64,000 bases of DNA from Vicia villosa. Lineage: Eukaryota; Streptophyta; Magnoliopsida; Fabales; Fabaceae. This document shows, one piece after another, positions 1 through 11,116 of the stretch. Position 1 is the stretch's first letter. Every line of letters starts with the position of its first letter. The position numbers and the translations under genes are program-made. The notes beneath the pieces are model-generated. The model was not told the origin of the DNA, did not search any database, and was given only the letters and a program-made list of their open reading frames with translations. Where the stretch lies: the NCBI RefSeq assembly GCF_029867415.1, contig NC_081185.1:36278766-36342765 (forward strand), given 5' to 3'.

Positions 1-2041
1 TAAAGATTTTATAAAGATTCCCAACTGACGTCAGTGTACGCGTGTAGTTCAAAGTTGATAGGGAGACTAGTAATCATTGTGTTTCAATGTACCCTTTCTT
101 GAAAAGTTACCATTTTCAAACTTTGTAATCCATGGAGTCTTGTCGTTCGCGGACTACCATTCTATTAATAAAAATTTGAGCCTTATTTCATTCCTTGGAA
201 TTCTATATTTTTATTCTATCTTGCAAAATTTTGTTTTCAAAATTGATAGGTTTGAAACAAAGTCAAAAGTTTTTTTTCCAAATAAAAGATAGCACATTTT
301 CTTAAGACTCTTGAACACAAAGGTAAATGTTGATCCTGAATCCCCAGGAGAGTTGGTTCTCGAAGCAAGAAGCGAAAGCACCGACAGGTTTCACTCCTAC
401 AAAACAACTAGGTCTTGACACCAGTTATCTCCAGCCGAAGATAGGTTTTCTTCTCGGAATGTGTTCCTTTTTCAACGGATTTTCTTCTCGAAATGAATCC
501 TTTAATAAAGAAGATTGATTTGAAAAGTATTCTTTTCCCCTGCAAGATTTGCAGCCCCAACAGAAGATACTATTGACAGTCAAGCGAGCATATACCCTGG
601 TGTTGTCATTCTCCAATGTGGTCATCTTATCATGTGTCTGTTTTGTCAGTATGCACATAACACTCACTTATGCACTCATGCATTCATGCATCATATATTC
701 ATGCACATCATTTGCATTTTGTTGATATGATAAGCTTATTATTCCCAAGCAATGTCTTTACTCCTTCCATTTAAGCATCAGCTTTAAGCAGAAAGACTCG
801 TAATTGTTACGTTTCCCCAGAGAGTTTGTTCCTCATGGGAAGATCTTGTTTCAGCTTATTCACATATCTATAGATAGGGTGAACCCCCATTTTGAGCTTA
901 TTCCTCAATGGTAAGTGTCTTGTTTGGTGTTTCATTCCAACTCCGCCTTGGATTGAACTTTGTCTCCGGCAGATATGATTATTTGGATCAGCGAATCCTG
1001 GATTCTCGGAGTGCATTTATTTTGCACGATTGAAGACCCGATGTTTTCCCCAGAAAGTTTGATTTATATCCCCAGCAATTAATATTACAGTTATTACCCG
1101 ACAACAAGTAATTGTCTCTTTATTTGAGCAGCCTGTGTGTCCCCAATTCCCTTCTTAAAAGAAGATGACAGTCTCTACGGAGCAAGGAAAGTATTTCCAG
1201 CAAAAATTTTGGGAATAATAGAAGTTTCACAATAGATGGTTGGCCTTCTCAAGATGATGAAGACAGTCTGTTGAAGAACCTGATTTTTCAAGTGATTAGT
1301 CTCTTGGTATAAGAAGACAGTTCATGATAGAAGATTCACAATAGATGATGAAGACAGTCTATTGAAGAACCTAAAGTTATTTATGAATGGTTAGCCCTTC
1401 CAGCTTCGGGACAATCCATGTTAAAGTTTATTATCCTTTATGATTGGTTAGTCTCTCCAGCGTCGAGACAGTTCATGTTGAAGTTACTTATGAATGGTTA
1501 GTCCCTCCAGCATCGGGACAGTTCATGTTGAAGTTTATTATCCCTTATGAATGGTGAGTCTCCCAGCGTAGGAGACAGTTCATTAAGAAATCCCATTGAT
1601 TTCCTTCCCCAGCATGTGAAAGCAGCCCAGGAAGAAGAATTAACCTTGTTGTGTGTGAATCCATAGCTTGGTCTTGTGTTATGTGGGAATCCATAACGTA
1701 TCTTTGTCATTGCGGGAGAATCCGTAGTTGACACTTTTTGTTCTGAGAGAATCCGGAACTCATTTTCCCCTGTAGAGTCTTGAGTTTATCAAAGTCTATT
1801 GCAGTGTCAGGAACTGTTCATTACATATCCCCAGTAGATCTGATTCCTTCCTCCCAGTTTAAAGGAGAATGTTTTTTTCTATTCCAAAAAATCAAAAATA
1901 TATATGTTGTTTTCATATCATGCATGTGGGCTCTTAGGGTCCAAAATTGTGCTATCTTTTATATTTAAGTCCCTCATACCATGCTGAGACGAAGATTCCA
2001 CCTTCCTCTCATCAGGTATCAGGAACTTAAATAGGGGCATC
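1..2041 (+). mobile_element. E0: 3' internal region of an Ogre-like element
   Basis: This stretch has no long ORF and no recognisable pol or gag. It ends in an A/G-rich tract (AATAGGGGCAT at about 2030-2040) directly before an LTR start, so it is the 3' untranslated part of an LTR element whose left part lies outside the window. It holds short imperfect repeats, including the hairpin array listed separately at 1383-1580. The short ORFs on both strands (up to 80 codons) are not conserved with anything else here and are treated as chance. The family assignment rests on the adjoining LTR. Confidence 0.6.
1383..1580 (+). repeat. Tandem repeat, about 50-60 bp, with hairpins
   Basis: Four copies of a unit of the type ATGAATGGTTAGTCYCTCCAGC. 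Copies 2 to 4 each contain an inverted repeat: GTCTC 1451-1455 with GAGAC 1465-1469, GTCCC 1501-1505 with GGGAC 1515-1519, and GTCTCC 1558-1563 with GGAGAC 1571-1576. The first copy (about 1395-1410) retains only CCC/GGG. The loop (TCCAGCNTC or a shorter form) is conserved while the arms change together. Confidence 0.8.
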
Positions 2042-3497
2042 TATTGGACCCCAATTTTTGACCACTGAGATCCCACCATAACCTAAATATTAGGATCATC
2101 ATTATCACCATGCATTTATCATTTGCTAACAAAAATACAAAAAAAGACTGTTGTTTGTTGCTTGTGTCCTAAGGCATGAGACTGATCAAGGAGAAGTTGA
2201 ACAAATTAGGGTTTTGAGGCCCTCAAAGAAATTCATCATTCTCTATGATTCAAAAGGTTCTCCAATCAAAATCAAGGCCCAAAGATGGTTCAATACAAGA
2301 TCAATCACCTTCAAGTTCACCAGAAGCTCCAATTAGGGTTTTTGACCCAATTCCACTGGAAGGTTGACTTTTAATCAGGAGATGGTTCCAAGACTCAAAA
2401 TATGATTCAAGGGCATCCAAATCAACATTATAGTCCATTCACATCATTCATTTGAAGATGAGAGCTTGATTCATTTGAAAATCACAAGACAATCATTCAT
2501 CTGGAAAAAGTCAATTGTGTAAGTCAACCTTTGACTTTTGAAGAAAATAGTCAACCATGGACTTTTAAGGGTCCAAATCATCATCATATGGATATTTAAG
2601 ACTTTTGATCAAAGAAAATTCAAAGAATTCATCAAGAATCAAAAAGTCAACAAAAAGTCAAACTAGGGTTTTTAAGTGAATTTTGACCAAGTTCATGGAT
2701 CTCAAAATTTTGCTTACACACTCAAAAATCTCCCAACATGAAAGTTGTAGATCTTGGCAAAACAAACAAATTATCACATTGGAATTTTTTTTTCAAAAAG
2801 TGATTATTTATAAGTGATTTTGAGCAAACAAGGTTTGTGTTCAAAAAACTTAGAAAATTTTCTAAGTGTTTTACCTAGTTTTTCCTCCACTTTATGGCCA
2901 TTTTTCTCAATGATCCAAGAAGAGTTTTAGGAAAATTTCAACTACTCATTTGAATTATGTAGCAAGGGATTTTCAAAGAGCTAAGTAGCATGAAAATCCA
3001 TGGCTCCATTCATGAGATATGATTTTGTCAATATGACACCATGAACACTTGAAATGAAGAAATTTTATGAAGAAAGTGAAGAACAAAGACCAAAACCCTT
3101 GCAAATCTGAAAGAATCTCTCAAGTACAACCATTTTAAATTTTTCAAATGGCCAAACTCAGAAGATTACACTTTCTTTTGAGCTATGGACCAAGCGTTCT
3201 AAGCATTGTCCAAGTTTCATGCCATTTTTGGAACTAAAGTTCACACTTCCATTCCTGTAAAGAGGCTTTATGCACAAAGTCCACTCTCCTTGAGCCTCTA
3301 ACTTGTCTCCTCTGCAGAAAAAGAAATACAAATCCAACAAGCAAGCCTCTAAGATCATATCAAGCATGCTTAAAGTATTGTACTCACCATGGGAACCATA
3401 ACTTCTTCATTTCTTCACAAACAAGCAAGATGGTACACAAGTCACATGTGAACTTAAAACTCTGAACTTTTGCCATCCATAAACCCTAATTCTTGCC

Positions 3498-3506
3498 TAT
3501 AAATAG
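3498..3506 (+). promoter_or_regulatory. LTR promoter TATA box (E0)
   Basis: TATAAATAG lies in the context GCCTATAAATAGAGG. The same context occurs in the related LTR S4 at 53723, at a comparable distance from the LTR start. It probably marks the U3/R boundary. Confidence 0.7.
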
Positions 3507-4624
3507 AGGACCTTACCTCTTGGATCAATTACACCAGAATTCTCCAAGTCACTACCTCACTTGAGATTCTCTTTTCTTACCTCTTGCATTTTCATAGTGA
3601 TTTTGAGTTCCACAAGTTCTGGGTGTCAAACAAGAGTTTGAACAACTTCTAAATACCATTTTGAAGCTTTCCATACTCTCTTTAACCTATAAAAGGGCCT
3701 ATAACCAAAAATCACCATTTTTGGTTCATTTTCAAAGCTTTTAAGCTCATAACTTGCCATTTTTCAAACCAAACACTTTCAAACCAAAACAACCATTCAA
3801 ATAGCTTCTATTAATCATTTAGAAGCTATCCATAACTCCCAAACACTTGCCAAACACCTACAACAAGAAATCACCATTTCAAAACTCCATTAAAGGACCT
3901 TTGAACTCAAACATGCCAAAACCAAACCTACTCGTGCATTTTCACGCCTTTTGTGTTTGTTAGCTTGTAAACATCATATAGAAGCTAACCAAACATCTGT
4001 TTTGCATCTGGAACATCATCTTCATAGCCAACTCACCATAACTTTTTCAATTTCTAGGTGAAATCGAGTTTTGTTTTGCAGGTATCTTCAAGAACTTTTG
4101 AGCATTGCAAAAGCTTCCCTGAGGTTCATAGAAGCTTTTTGAACACTTGAGGCATTCCCAGGTCCACTACATTGCTCTCCAAACCTCCATTTTCAGAGGT
4201 ATGTAACTTGGTTTCGAGCTCCCTCAAAAGGAGCTCAATTTATGTGTTTCTTAATACCAAAATGCTTGTTGTAACATGTTGAATAATAGCCCTATGGTTT
4301 TGAGAATTGATTGTTCAGATTTAGCATTTAATTTTAGTTTGAAGTTTCTAGGGTTCATACGAATTTCCAGAAATTCTATAGTTTTAATGTGTTTTAATTA
4401 TTGCTAAGCCCACTGTTAGAATCGTGATTAAATTCTGATCATTTTAGGGTTTTGATTTGTCAAAATTGGTTGAGTTTTGACAAAGTTTGAAAATTAGCCA
4501 TTGTTGTATGTTTGAGTTTCTTTACGAGGAAGAAGATGAAGTTTTTGTGTTTGAATTTGAAAAATGGCGCGCGTATTTAAAATATATTGTGTTGAGGTTA
4601 TTTGCTAAACGACTACATCGTTTT

Positions 4625-4703
4625 TGCACAACTGGTTACACACTCTCCCCTTAAAGCGCTCATGACCCTCAGGTCTAGGGTTCGAATCCCCCTCACTCCA
4701 GGC
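4625..4703 (+). other. tRNA-like module 1 in E0 LTR
   Basis: A B-box/T-loop motif GGGTTCGAATCC (about 4678-4689) follows, after about 40 bases, a weak A-box-like ACTGGTTAC. The T-stem is imperfect. The corresponding module in S4 (54682-54758) has an extra pairing of CTGGGG with CCCCAG. It is not a functional tRNA gene, because no complete cloverleaf can be drawn. It lies in the region transcribed from the TATA box at 3498. Confidence 0.6.
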
Positions 4704-4781
4704 CTATTTCGTATTTTTTTTAGTTTCCAAAACTAACTTGTTTTCAAACAAAACCAATAGAAGTCACTCCTTAGTCACTAC

Positions 4782-4848
4782 ACGCGTGCTAACCCAGTGG
4801 TTGTTGTTTTGAGTGGTGAGCCTGAGGTCTTGGGTTCAAACCTTGTTG
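4782..4848 (+). other. tRNA-like module 2 in E0 LTR
   Basis: The A-box-like GCTAACCCAGTGG (4788-4800) and the B-box-like GGGTTCAAACC (4832-4842) have tRNA-like spacing. The homologous module in S4 keeps a better A box (TTGGCTCAGTGGT). It sits about 100 bases after module 1, so this LTR family carries two in tandem. Confidence 0.6.
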
Positions 4849-5436
4849 AAGACAAAAGTCTTTTTTTATCACTTGTTCATTTAAGTTTTTTTATTAAACT
4901 TTGAAAAATCACCAAAAATAGTAGATTAATTATTTTTAATCCCTTCTTTTTTGTGTGTGTCATTTAATTAGTGTATTTTAACACCATGATTAAAAATCCC
5001 AAAAATATTTATTTTATCATCATTTAAAAATTAATCAAAAACAAGTCTTTTTAATATTGAAAAATCAACAAAAATATGTTTCTTTTTGAATATTTCTCTA
5101 AAGTGACTTAGTATATTTTTGTGAATACTTGTTTAGGGTTAGGTTAGAATGTCATTGACTTTCTTATGTACTCTTAGACCATTTCTCTTAACGAAATTGT
5201 TATTTAACAATTCAAATCAATTAGGTTTAGGTATGTGTTTAAAACCATAATTTGAAAACTTTAGGTTTAAACCCCTAACCAAAAAATTTGCAACATGTTG
5301 ATCTTTGTTTATCCATGTTTATACTTGTTGATTTTAATCCATGCTTTTTACTTAATTGTTATTTAAATATCATTTCTTATTTGTTCTGTTTATCTAACCC
5401 CATGTTTGATCATCATATTAATCATTCATCATTCAT

Positions 5437-5441
5437 ACATG
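5437..5441. repeat. Target-site duplication of E1, left (ACATG)
   Basis: ACATG directly precedes the TGTCATACC start of E1 and recurs at 20045-20049 directly after the terminal TACA. Removing E1 and one copy joins the two halves of the E0 LTR. Confidence 0.92.
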
Positions 5442-6305
5442 TGTCATACCCCAAAATTTGCCCTCTTATATTCAATCAAAGGTTTCTCATTTCATCTCCA
5501 ATAACCAAGGTTCTAAGGTTTTCTCAAGTCACTCTCTCCTATCCAAAACTAGGGTTCTGTATTTTATAAAAGGATTTTGAATCTCCAAGGCCTCAAATAG
5601 ATCTCAAGGTCCCTCATATGTCTCAAGGCACCTCCATGTCAAAAGTCAAGCTTCTATTCCAAGGATTGCTCACTCAATGGCTCAGATGACCAATAATCGA
5701 CTATGTTGACCTAAAAGTCAACTATGGTCAAAGTACAGTCAAACTTCAAGATTTTTGCTCAACATCAAGTAGGTGAGGGTATATCCATCATTTGATCAAA
5801 GGTTGATCATGATCCATTAATAAAAACTCGGAAATGAACAAAGTCAAAGGTTCAAATTAGGGTTTTTAAAGGAAAAGTCAACTCAACTTTGACTGGTCAT
5901 AACTTTCACATGGAGTATCAAATATTTCCCAACCAAAGCCTATTTTGAAGGAAGTTGGATTCTCTACAACGTTGTCTCTCACAAGCCAAGGCCATAAATG
6001 CTTCATTCAAGAGATATGGTACAAAAGATTATAGGCCTTCCAAAAAGTCAACAAAAAACACCTTTTAGGTCAAAGCTCATAACTTGAGCATGGAAGCTTC
6101 AATTGAGGTGAAACCAAAAGGATCATTTAGAGGACACATTAAGCTTTCTAAATTGATCAAAAACACCTCCATAGGGTTAAAATTGACAGAGATACGCATG
6201 GTTGAAGTTGAGCAATTTTCAAGATATGCATGAAACCCTAATTGACCAAAATGTGGCTTTTGGACTAATGGGCCTAGAATTTGTATTTCAAACACATCCA
6301 TGACA

Positions 6306-6325
6306 TATATAAGGGCCTATAAAAC
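6306..6325 (+). promoter_or_regulatory. E1 5' LTR promoter TATA region
   Basis: TATATAA (6306-6312) and CTATAAAA (6318-6325) lie in the context CATATATAAGGGCC. The same sequence is at 17497-17516 in the 3' LTR. It is the only strong TATA-type signal in U3. Confidence 0.7.
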
Positions 6326-7467
6326 CACTCTCATCCTTTTGATATTTTATTTATATTTTATTTGAATTTTATTCATATGAATGCAAAATAAATCAAATAA
6401 AATACAAGATATGTGAATTAAATCATGGGGTTTCCATTTTTAATCATCCAAGGGCCCAAGAAATATCCAAGGAGAGTCCAAATTCGTGGCTCATGGTTAG
6501 GGAGAGAAATTATCCAAAAATAGAAAGAAAATAATATAATTTTTAATAAAAATTATATCTCTCCCATAACATATAATCCAAGCCCATCTCTTTCCCTAAT
6601 TGGAAGCATATATATTCTAAAATATTCATAAGGAGAAGGGGAACGAAATTAAGGACAAATACTAGGGTTACAAACTTGCAAAAAAGAGGAGAAACTAGGG
6701 CAAGGAAGAAATCGTGTGGCAGCCTCTCTCAAGAACTTTGAGGTCATCCATCGTGTTCCTGGGGCAATAATGAGTAATACTAGGTCCCAAAGGATGGCCA
6801 AGATCCCTTGAAACGCCCCTGCTCGAACACTCTTTTAACATATTATTGTTTGAATTCGTTTTCGGTATTGTGTCGTGTTTTAATCCATACTAACATCTCT
6901 ATTGTCTTTCTGAGGATCCATAGAGCAAATTAAGATATTCGCATGGGGCTCATAATGACCGGAACGCGATATGCCATTGGAAGGGTCCAAAGATGAGAAG
7001 CTTTGGATCACATGTTCCAGCCATCTTTAGGACCTGGGAGCACTACTATTGAACTCAGAACATGCTTTTACATAGATCTGAACCCTTAGCGTTAACTATG
7101 ATGAGCGATTTCGTGAAGTAAATGTGTGCAATTTTTTCCTTCGAAAACCTGTCTTTTCCGCAGGTAAAACGGAAGCAAAAGAGGCAAGTAAATCCGCAGG
7201 TATCTGCGGAGAAGATGATGAACAGTGCAAGGAATTCAGACTCGCACGCGTGGCACCGTTGGATAGGGTATTCAGCGCGTTTTCCATTGCCATCATGCGT
7301 GTGAACATGCTACTGGCTGGTCAACAGAAAGCCAGTTCTCTCTCCACTCTGGATTGGCTAGACGCTCACGCTGTGGGACCCACGTCCACTTGGTTTGACT
7401 TTTCCCATCTGTACTATTATTCTATATTTATTTTGTTTAAAGCGTTTTGTTGACAAGTAACAAGGCA

Positions 7468-7526
7468 TGGTACAACTGGAGACTGAAAGGTAGGCGTGTC
7501 TCCATGGTCCTGGGTTCGATCCCCAG
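7468..7526 (+). other. tRNA-like module, E1 5' LTR
   Basis: It contains a perfect T-arm: CTGGG, a seven-base loop TTCGATC, then CCCAG (centred on 7512-7524). The sequence GGGTTCGATCCCC is a good pol III B box. Upstream, TGGAGAC pairs with GTCTCCA. No acceptor stem or anticodon arm can be drawn. It lies about 1.2 kb downstream of the TATA box. Confidence 0.65.
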
Positions 7527-8553
7527 GAATGATAATGATTTTTTAGAAAATATTCAAACGATGATTCTATGCAACGAACCCAACACAAGACTATCACGCC
7601 CCTCACCTTACCACCATCAGATCTTCTACAATCCTGATCTAACGTACAGAAGCTCACCTCTACCATGCACCTTCAGAAGGAAGCCACACTGGATCTTTTC
7701 CAGGTTTTATTTAATTATTTTTGTATTATTTATAATTACATGGTTAATCTTAATTATTTTTAGGTTTTAATTAATTATGTAAATATTTAGGTGATTTCAT
7801 TAGAATTAGGATTAGAATAATTAGGATCTAATTGATATTAGGATTTTTCCCGATTATTTGATTATGTCGATTATTCGTTTTGACTGGTTTAATTAATCTT
7901 AATTATAAATCACAAAAATCCTATAAATGCTATCAACGCATTAGGGTTGCCCAATCCCACTGGCCACTTGGCCAAAGTATTAGGATTTAATTTATTGTTC
8001 GCTTCGATTAAATCAATTGATCGCGGTGGGTAATAATCAATTGTCTTATTAATTAAATTCAAATCAAATATAAATTAAAATAACATTTATTTTGCTAAAT
8101 GGTTTTAACCAAAGCTATTGGTTACGATGATTAGCATATTTCCCTTTATCAAATTCGTTATTATTCGTAATCAAATCTATTGATTATGAGGGATAACGAT
8201 CAAATTAATTACTTAAAGCACACACAGTTGCTATTCGTTATTATTCGTAATCAAATCTATCGATTATAGTGGTTAGCAATCCTCCCTTCAATCCGTTAGC
8301 CATGGTAATCAAACCTATTGATTATCGCAACTAATGGTAACAAATTAAAATCAGGGTTGTACGTCCAAATATTAAAACACACTAAACCACGAAACTACAG
8401 ATTTTCATCTCTTCAATACTGCGATTTTCAAATCTACGACAAGGTAATTCAAAATACCTTTGAACTTCGCATTTCAAAAACTACGATAGGCCATTCAAAA
8501 AGCCTTCAAACCATATGAAATCAAATTCAAAGGCGTACAACCCTGTGCCCGAA

Positions 8554-8839
8554 CTACGTTGACTCTGATTCTCCCTAAGGAGATACGTAGGCACTTGGCA
8601 ACAAGGCGAGTCCCCTTCCCTTAAACCTCCATTCAGTTCAAATCTCACTTTTCGCCCTTTTCATTTCCTTAGCTATTAAACTTGAATATTTAGCCATAAA
8701 ACTGTACCTTAGACTTAAAACCTTAGGAAAGGGTTGAGGGTGCCTAACACCTTCCCTCGACCTGATTATAATAATCTTACCCCGATCTCTTAACTGCGTA
8801 GGGTTTCCTATTCTCCCCGGTAGAATAGGTGGCGACTCT
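8554..8839 (+). promoter_or_regulatory. Structured block at the 3' end of the E1 5' LTR
   Basis: Hairpin 1: CTACGT (8554-8559) pairs with ACGTAG (8585-8590), with an inner TCTCC (8570-8574)/GGAGA (8579-8583). Hairpin 2: GGGTTGAGGG (8731-8740) pairs with CCCTCGACCT (8754-8763) around the loop TGCCTAACACCTT. A third stem, CCTATTC/GAATAGG, directly precedes TGGCGACTCT (8830-8839), which repeats the first ten bases of the primer-binding site. Divergent LTR families in the window keep the same arrangement with compensating stem changes. The function is unknown; 3' processing, packaging or primer-tRNA contact are candidates. Confidence 0.7.
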
Positions 8840-8866
8840 AAAAGTCTAATTTTTATGGCAGGTTGC

Positions 8867-10159
8867 TGTAATTGCAAGCTTCTCAAGCATAATTGGTTTT
8901 GATGAAGACAATATGGACATCAAGATTTCATAAAGGATGTGCAAAAAGTATTTCAAGTTTTAGGCAAGAAACACATCATTTCAAAGTCTTGAAGAAACAA
9001 TAAAGATTCAAGGATCGAGCTAAAACGTCAAAGGTACAAACAATACTCACTTTGACATATAATTGTTCACAAATATATTTTCATGCATATCATAAACATA
9101 CTACAAAGTGTCATCCTTCAAAAGTTCATTTAAAACCTTTTTCAAAGTTAAAATTCAAAATAAAGGTTTTAGGAACCGGGTTGTCCCTATGGAGGAACCG
9201 GTTCCCAGCATTCTACATTTTTAGCATTCTGTGTTTTACTACTAGGAATCGGGTTGTCCCTAGGTGGGAACCGGTTCCTCAGTTCAAAATTTGGATTTTT
9301 CTGCTGTAACGTTCAGCAGGAACCGGGTTGTCCCAGGCAGGAACCGGTTCCTACTGAACCAGTGTGTTTTTCCATTGCATGATTTCATTCAAACGAATTT
9401 ATCTTCTTACCACTAAATCATTGCATTGCTTCATGGAAAAATAACCATTCAAAGAGGTGTTTAACACATTATAAATACTACATCTTTCATAATCATTAAT
9501 CACCTTCTTCATTAACAATTCATAACTTTCATAAATCTTCATCTTTCAATATTTCCAAGTGTTCATCAAATCCTTACTTTCAAGTGAAACTTTCTATACA
9601 CATTTTCATTGAGAAATTCATTCAAAGTTTCATGCATACATTGTGAACACTTATATTCATTTTGAGAATTGTTTATTTGAAGAAGAAGATCAATCCAAGA
9701 TTGATAGTGCTATACAAACTTCATCTAAATCTCTTGTAAAAATTCAAAGAAAATTATTTCCTTACTATCCAGGATTGTTGGAAGTAAGTGGTGTGTTTGA
9801 AGAGGATTGTTCTTCATCCACATTAGTGTTGATTGATCTTAAAGGTGTTAGGAACCTTTGATCACCCTATAGGTTAGATAGTAGGCATAGGCTTGTACAA
9901 TAATTCTAACTATAGTGAAATCTCTTTCGTGTTTGAAAGGGGACTGGAGTACTCTCGGATTGTGAGGGGAACCAGTATATATCGTTGTGTTCTTTATCTT
10001 TTCGCTTTTACCGCTTTCATCACCATTACCAAGAAAAAGATAAAAACCATCAAAAGCCTTCAAACACTTAACCAAAAATCAGTAAAGACTTTCTCATAAA
10101 ACCGATTAATTTTTGAAAACCTAATTCACCCCCCCTCTTAGGCATATCTGATACTTACA
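8867..10159 (+). mobile_element. S1: solo LTR, Copia type
   Basis: A 1293-bp insert begins TGTAATTGC and ends ATACTTACA. It is flanked by the 5-bp duplication GTTGC (8862-8866 and 10160-10164) and has no internal domain, so it is a solo LTR left by LTR-LTR recombination. The TATA box is at 9470 (TATAAATAC). The end, with its CACCCCCCCTCTTAGGC tract, resembles Copia SIRE/Maximus-type LTRs from memory. ORFs inside (for example 9643-9861) are treated as chance. It sits four bases before the end of the E1 5' LTR. Confidence 0.88.
9171..9353 (+). repeat. Triple GGAACCGG palindromic motif in S1 U3
   Basis: Three copies of a roughly 36-bp motif (AGGAACCGGGTTGTCCC, then GGAACCGGTTCC) start near 9171, 9244 and 9318, spaced about 73-74 bp. 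They lie upstream of the TATA box at 9470, where enhancer repeats of LTRs usually sit. Confidence 0.75.
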
Positions 10160-10170
10160 GTTGCTACAGC

Positions 10171-10188
10171 TGGCGACTCTGTTGGGGA
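10171..10188 (+). other. E1 primer-binding site
   Basis: TGGCGACTCTGTTGGGGA begins two bases after the LTR end. It differs at one position from the E2 site (TGGCGACTCTGCTGGGGA). From memory, Ogre elements are primed by a tRNA-Arg and this is their characteristic sequence. Confidence 0.85.
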
Positions 10189-11100
10189 CCCTATAATGGT
10201 GATTATTATGCTCCTATAGGTTTTGGTAGGGTTTAGGTTTCAGAAAATTTTAGGGTTTGGCTAATTCGCCATTTTTTAGGGTTTATTTATTTTCATAAAT
10301 ATTTAAATTTAAATTTTTATTTATTTATTTATTTATTTATATTCCCATCTATTTACGTCAGTTAAATAAATATCTATTTATTTAAATATTTGCTGCTTTA
10401 ATGCATTTTCTAAATTATAAGCAGCCGGGTTTTGAGGTTAGTTCGTTAAATATTTAAACTTAGTTTTATTTATTTATTTACAGCCTTAAATTACCGTAAC
10501 TTAAATCTTTATTTAATTGCGGTTTTACTGTATTTTTGAATTACAAGCGGTTGGATTTCGAGGTTAGTAGTTTTTAATATTTAAATTTAAATTTATTTAT
10601 TTATTTACAGTAATTTAAATATACCCTAGATTGCTTATTTATTTTTATTGTTTTTTTTATATACATTGCTGGTTTTTTTATATATTTTTGGGATATATAA
10701 ATTGTTGTTAAACCTAAGTGTGGGAGTTATCCTTAAGACCAAGGGGGACTTGAATTGAATACGAGTCTTATTGATAATTCTACTCAGAGTGGGTTGAATA
10801 TCCGGAAATGTCCAAAACGAGACTTGACTTTGTTGAGGGCAGGACTTGGTATTTGGCTGATCTCTCTGAGAACCTACCCCAAAAACTCGAACCTCATGGA
10901 TAAAATGAGTTGTTCTAAAATCCAAAGAGACAAAAAGTCTCGGAGGCTACGAACGACCCCATGAGACCTTCCAGAACATACCAATGGGAAGGGTAGCCTC
11001 CCTAAGCCGTCATGCCGAACCTATGAACCTAGGACTTTTGTGCTTTTGTGTTTGTTATATGTTTGTGATTTATATGCTATGAATATATGCGTTTCAATTC
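10189..11100 (+). other. E1 leader, conserved untranslated region
   Basis: It is an AT-rich leader with TTTA runs (10300-10620). The block at about 10700-10990 is closely shared with E2 (about 33060-33330), including the segment around CTACCCCAAAAACTCGAACC. Both strands show short ORFs in both elements, but conservation looks nucleotide-level and neither frame is consistently open, so I call it untranslated leader, not a gene. Confidence 0.55.
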
Positions 11101-11116
11101 TGCTGGTTTTTTTACG

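Larger units (their letters stand above)
2042..5441 (+). mobile_element. E0: Ogre-like LTR, left part
   Basis: The LTR begins TATTGGACCCCAATTTTTGACC directly after the purine tract. A sister copy starts at 63103 (TATTGCACCCC), and a more distant relative starts at 52195. The left part contains a TATA box (3498), two tRNA-like modules (4625 and 4782) and long AT-rich stretches. It stops at the ACATG target site of E1, and its continuation resumes at 20050. The initial TG has become TA in both this copy and the copy at 63103. No gene is present. Confidence 0.8.
5442..10168 (+). repeat. E1 5' LTR (split by solo LTR S1)
   Basis: The LTR runs from TGTCATACCCC to TTGCTACA, interrupted at 8867-10159 by S1 plus a duplicated GTTGC. 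Without S1 it is about 3.43 kb. It shows U3 with TATATAA at 6306, a tRNA-like module at 7468, the structured block at 8554-8839 and the terminal TACA at 10165-10168. Confidence 0.92.
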
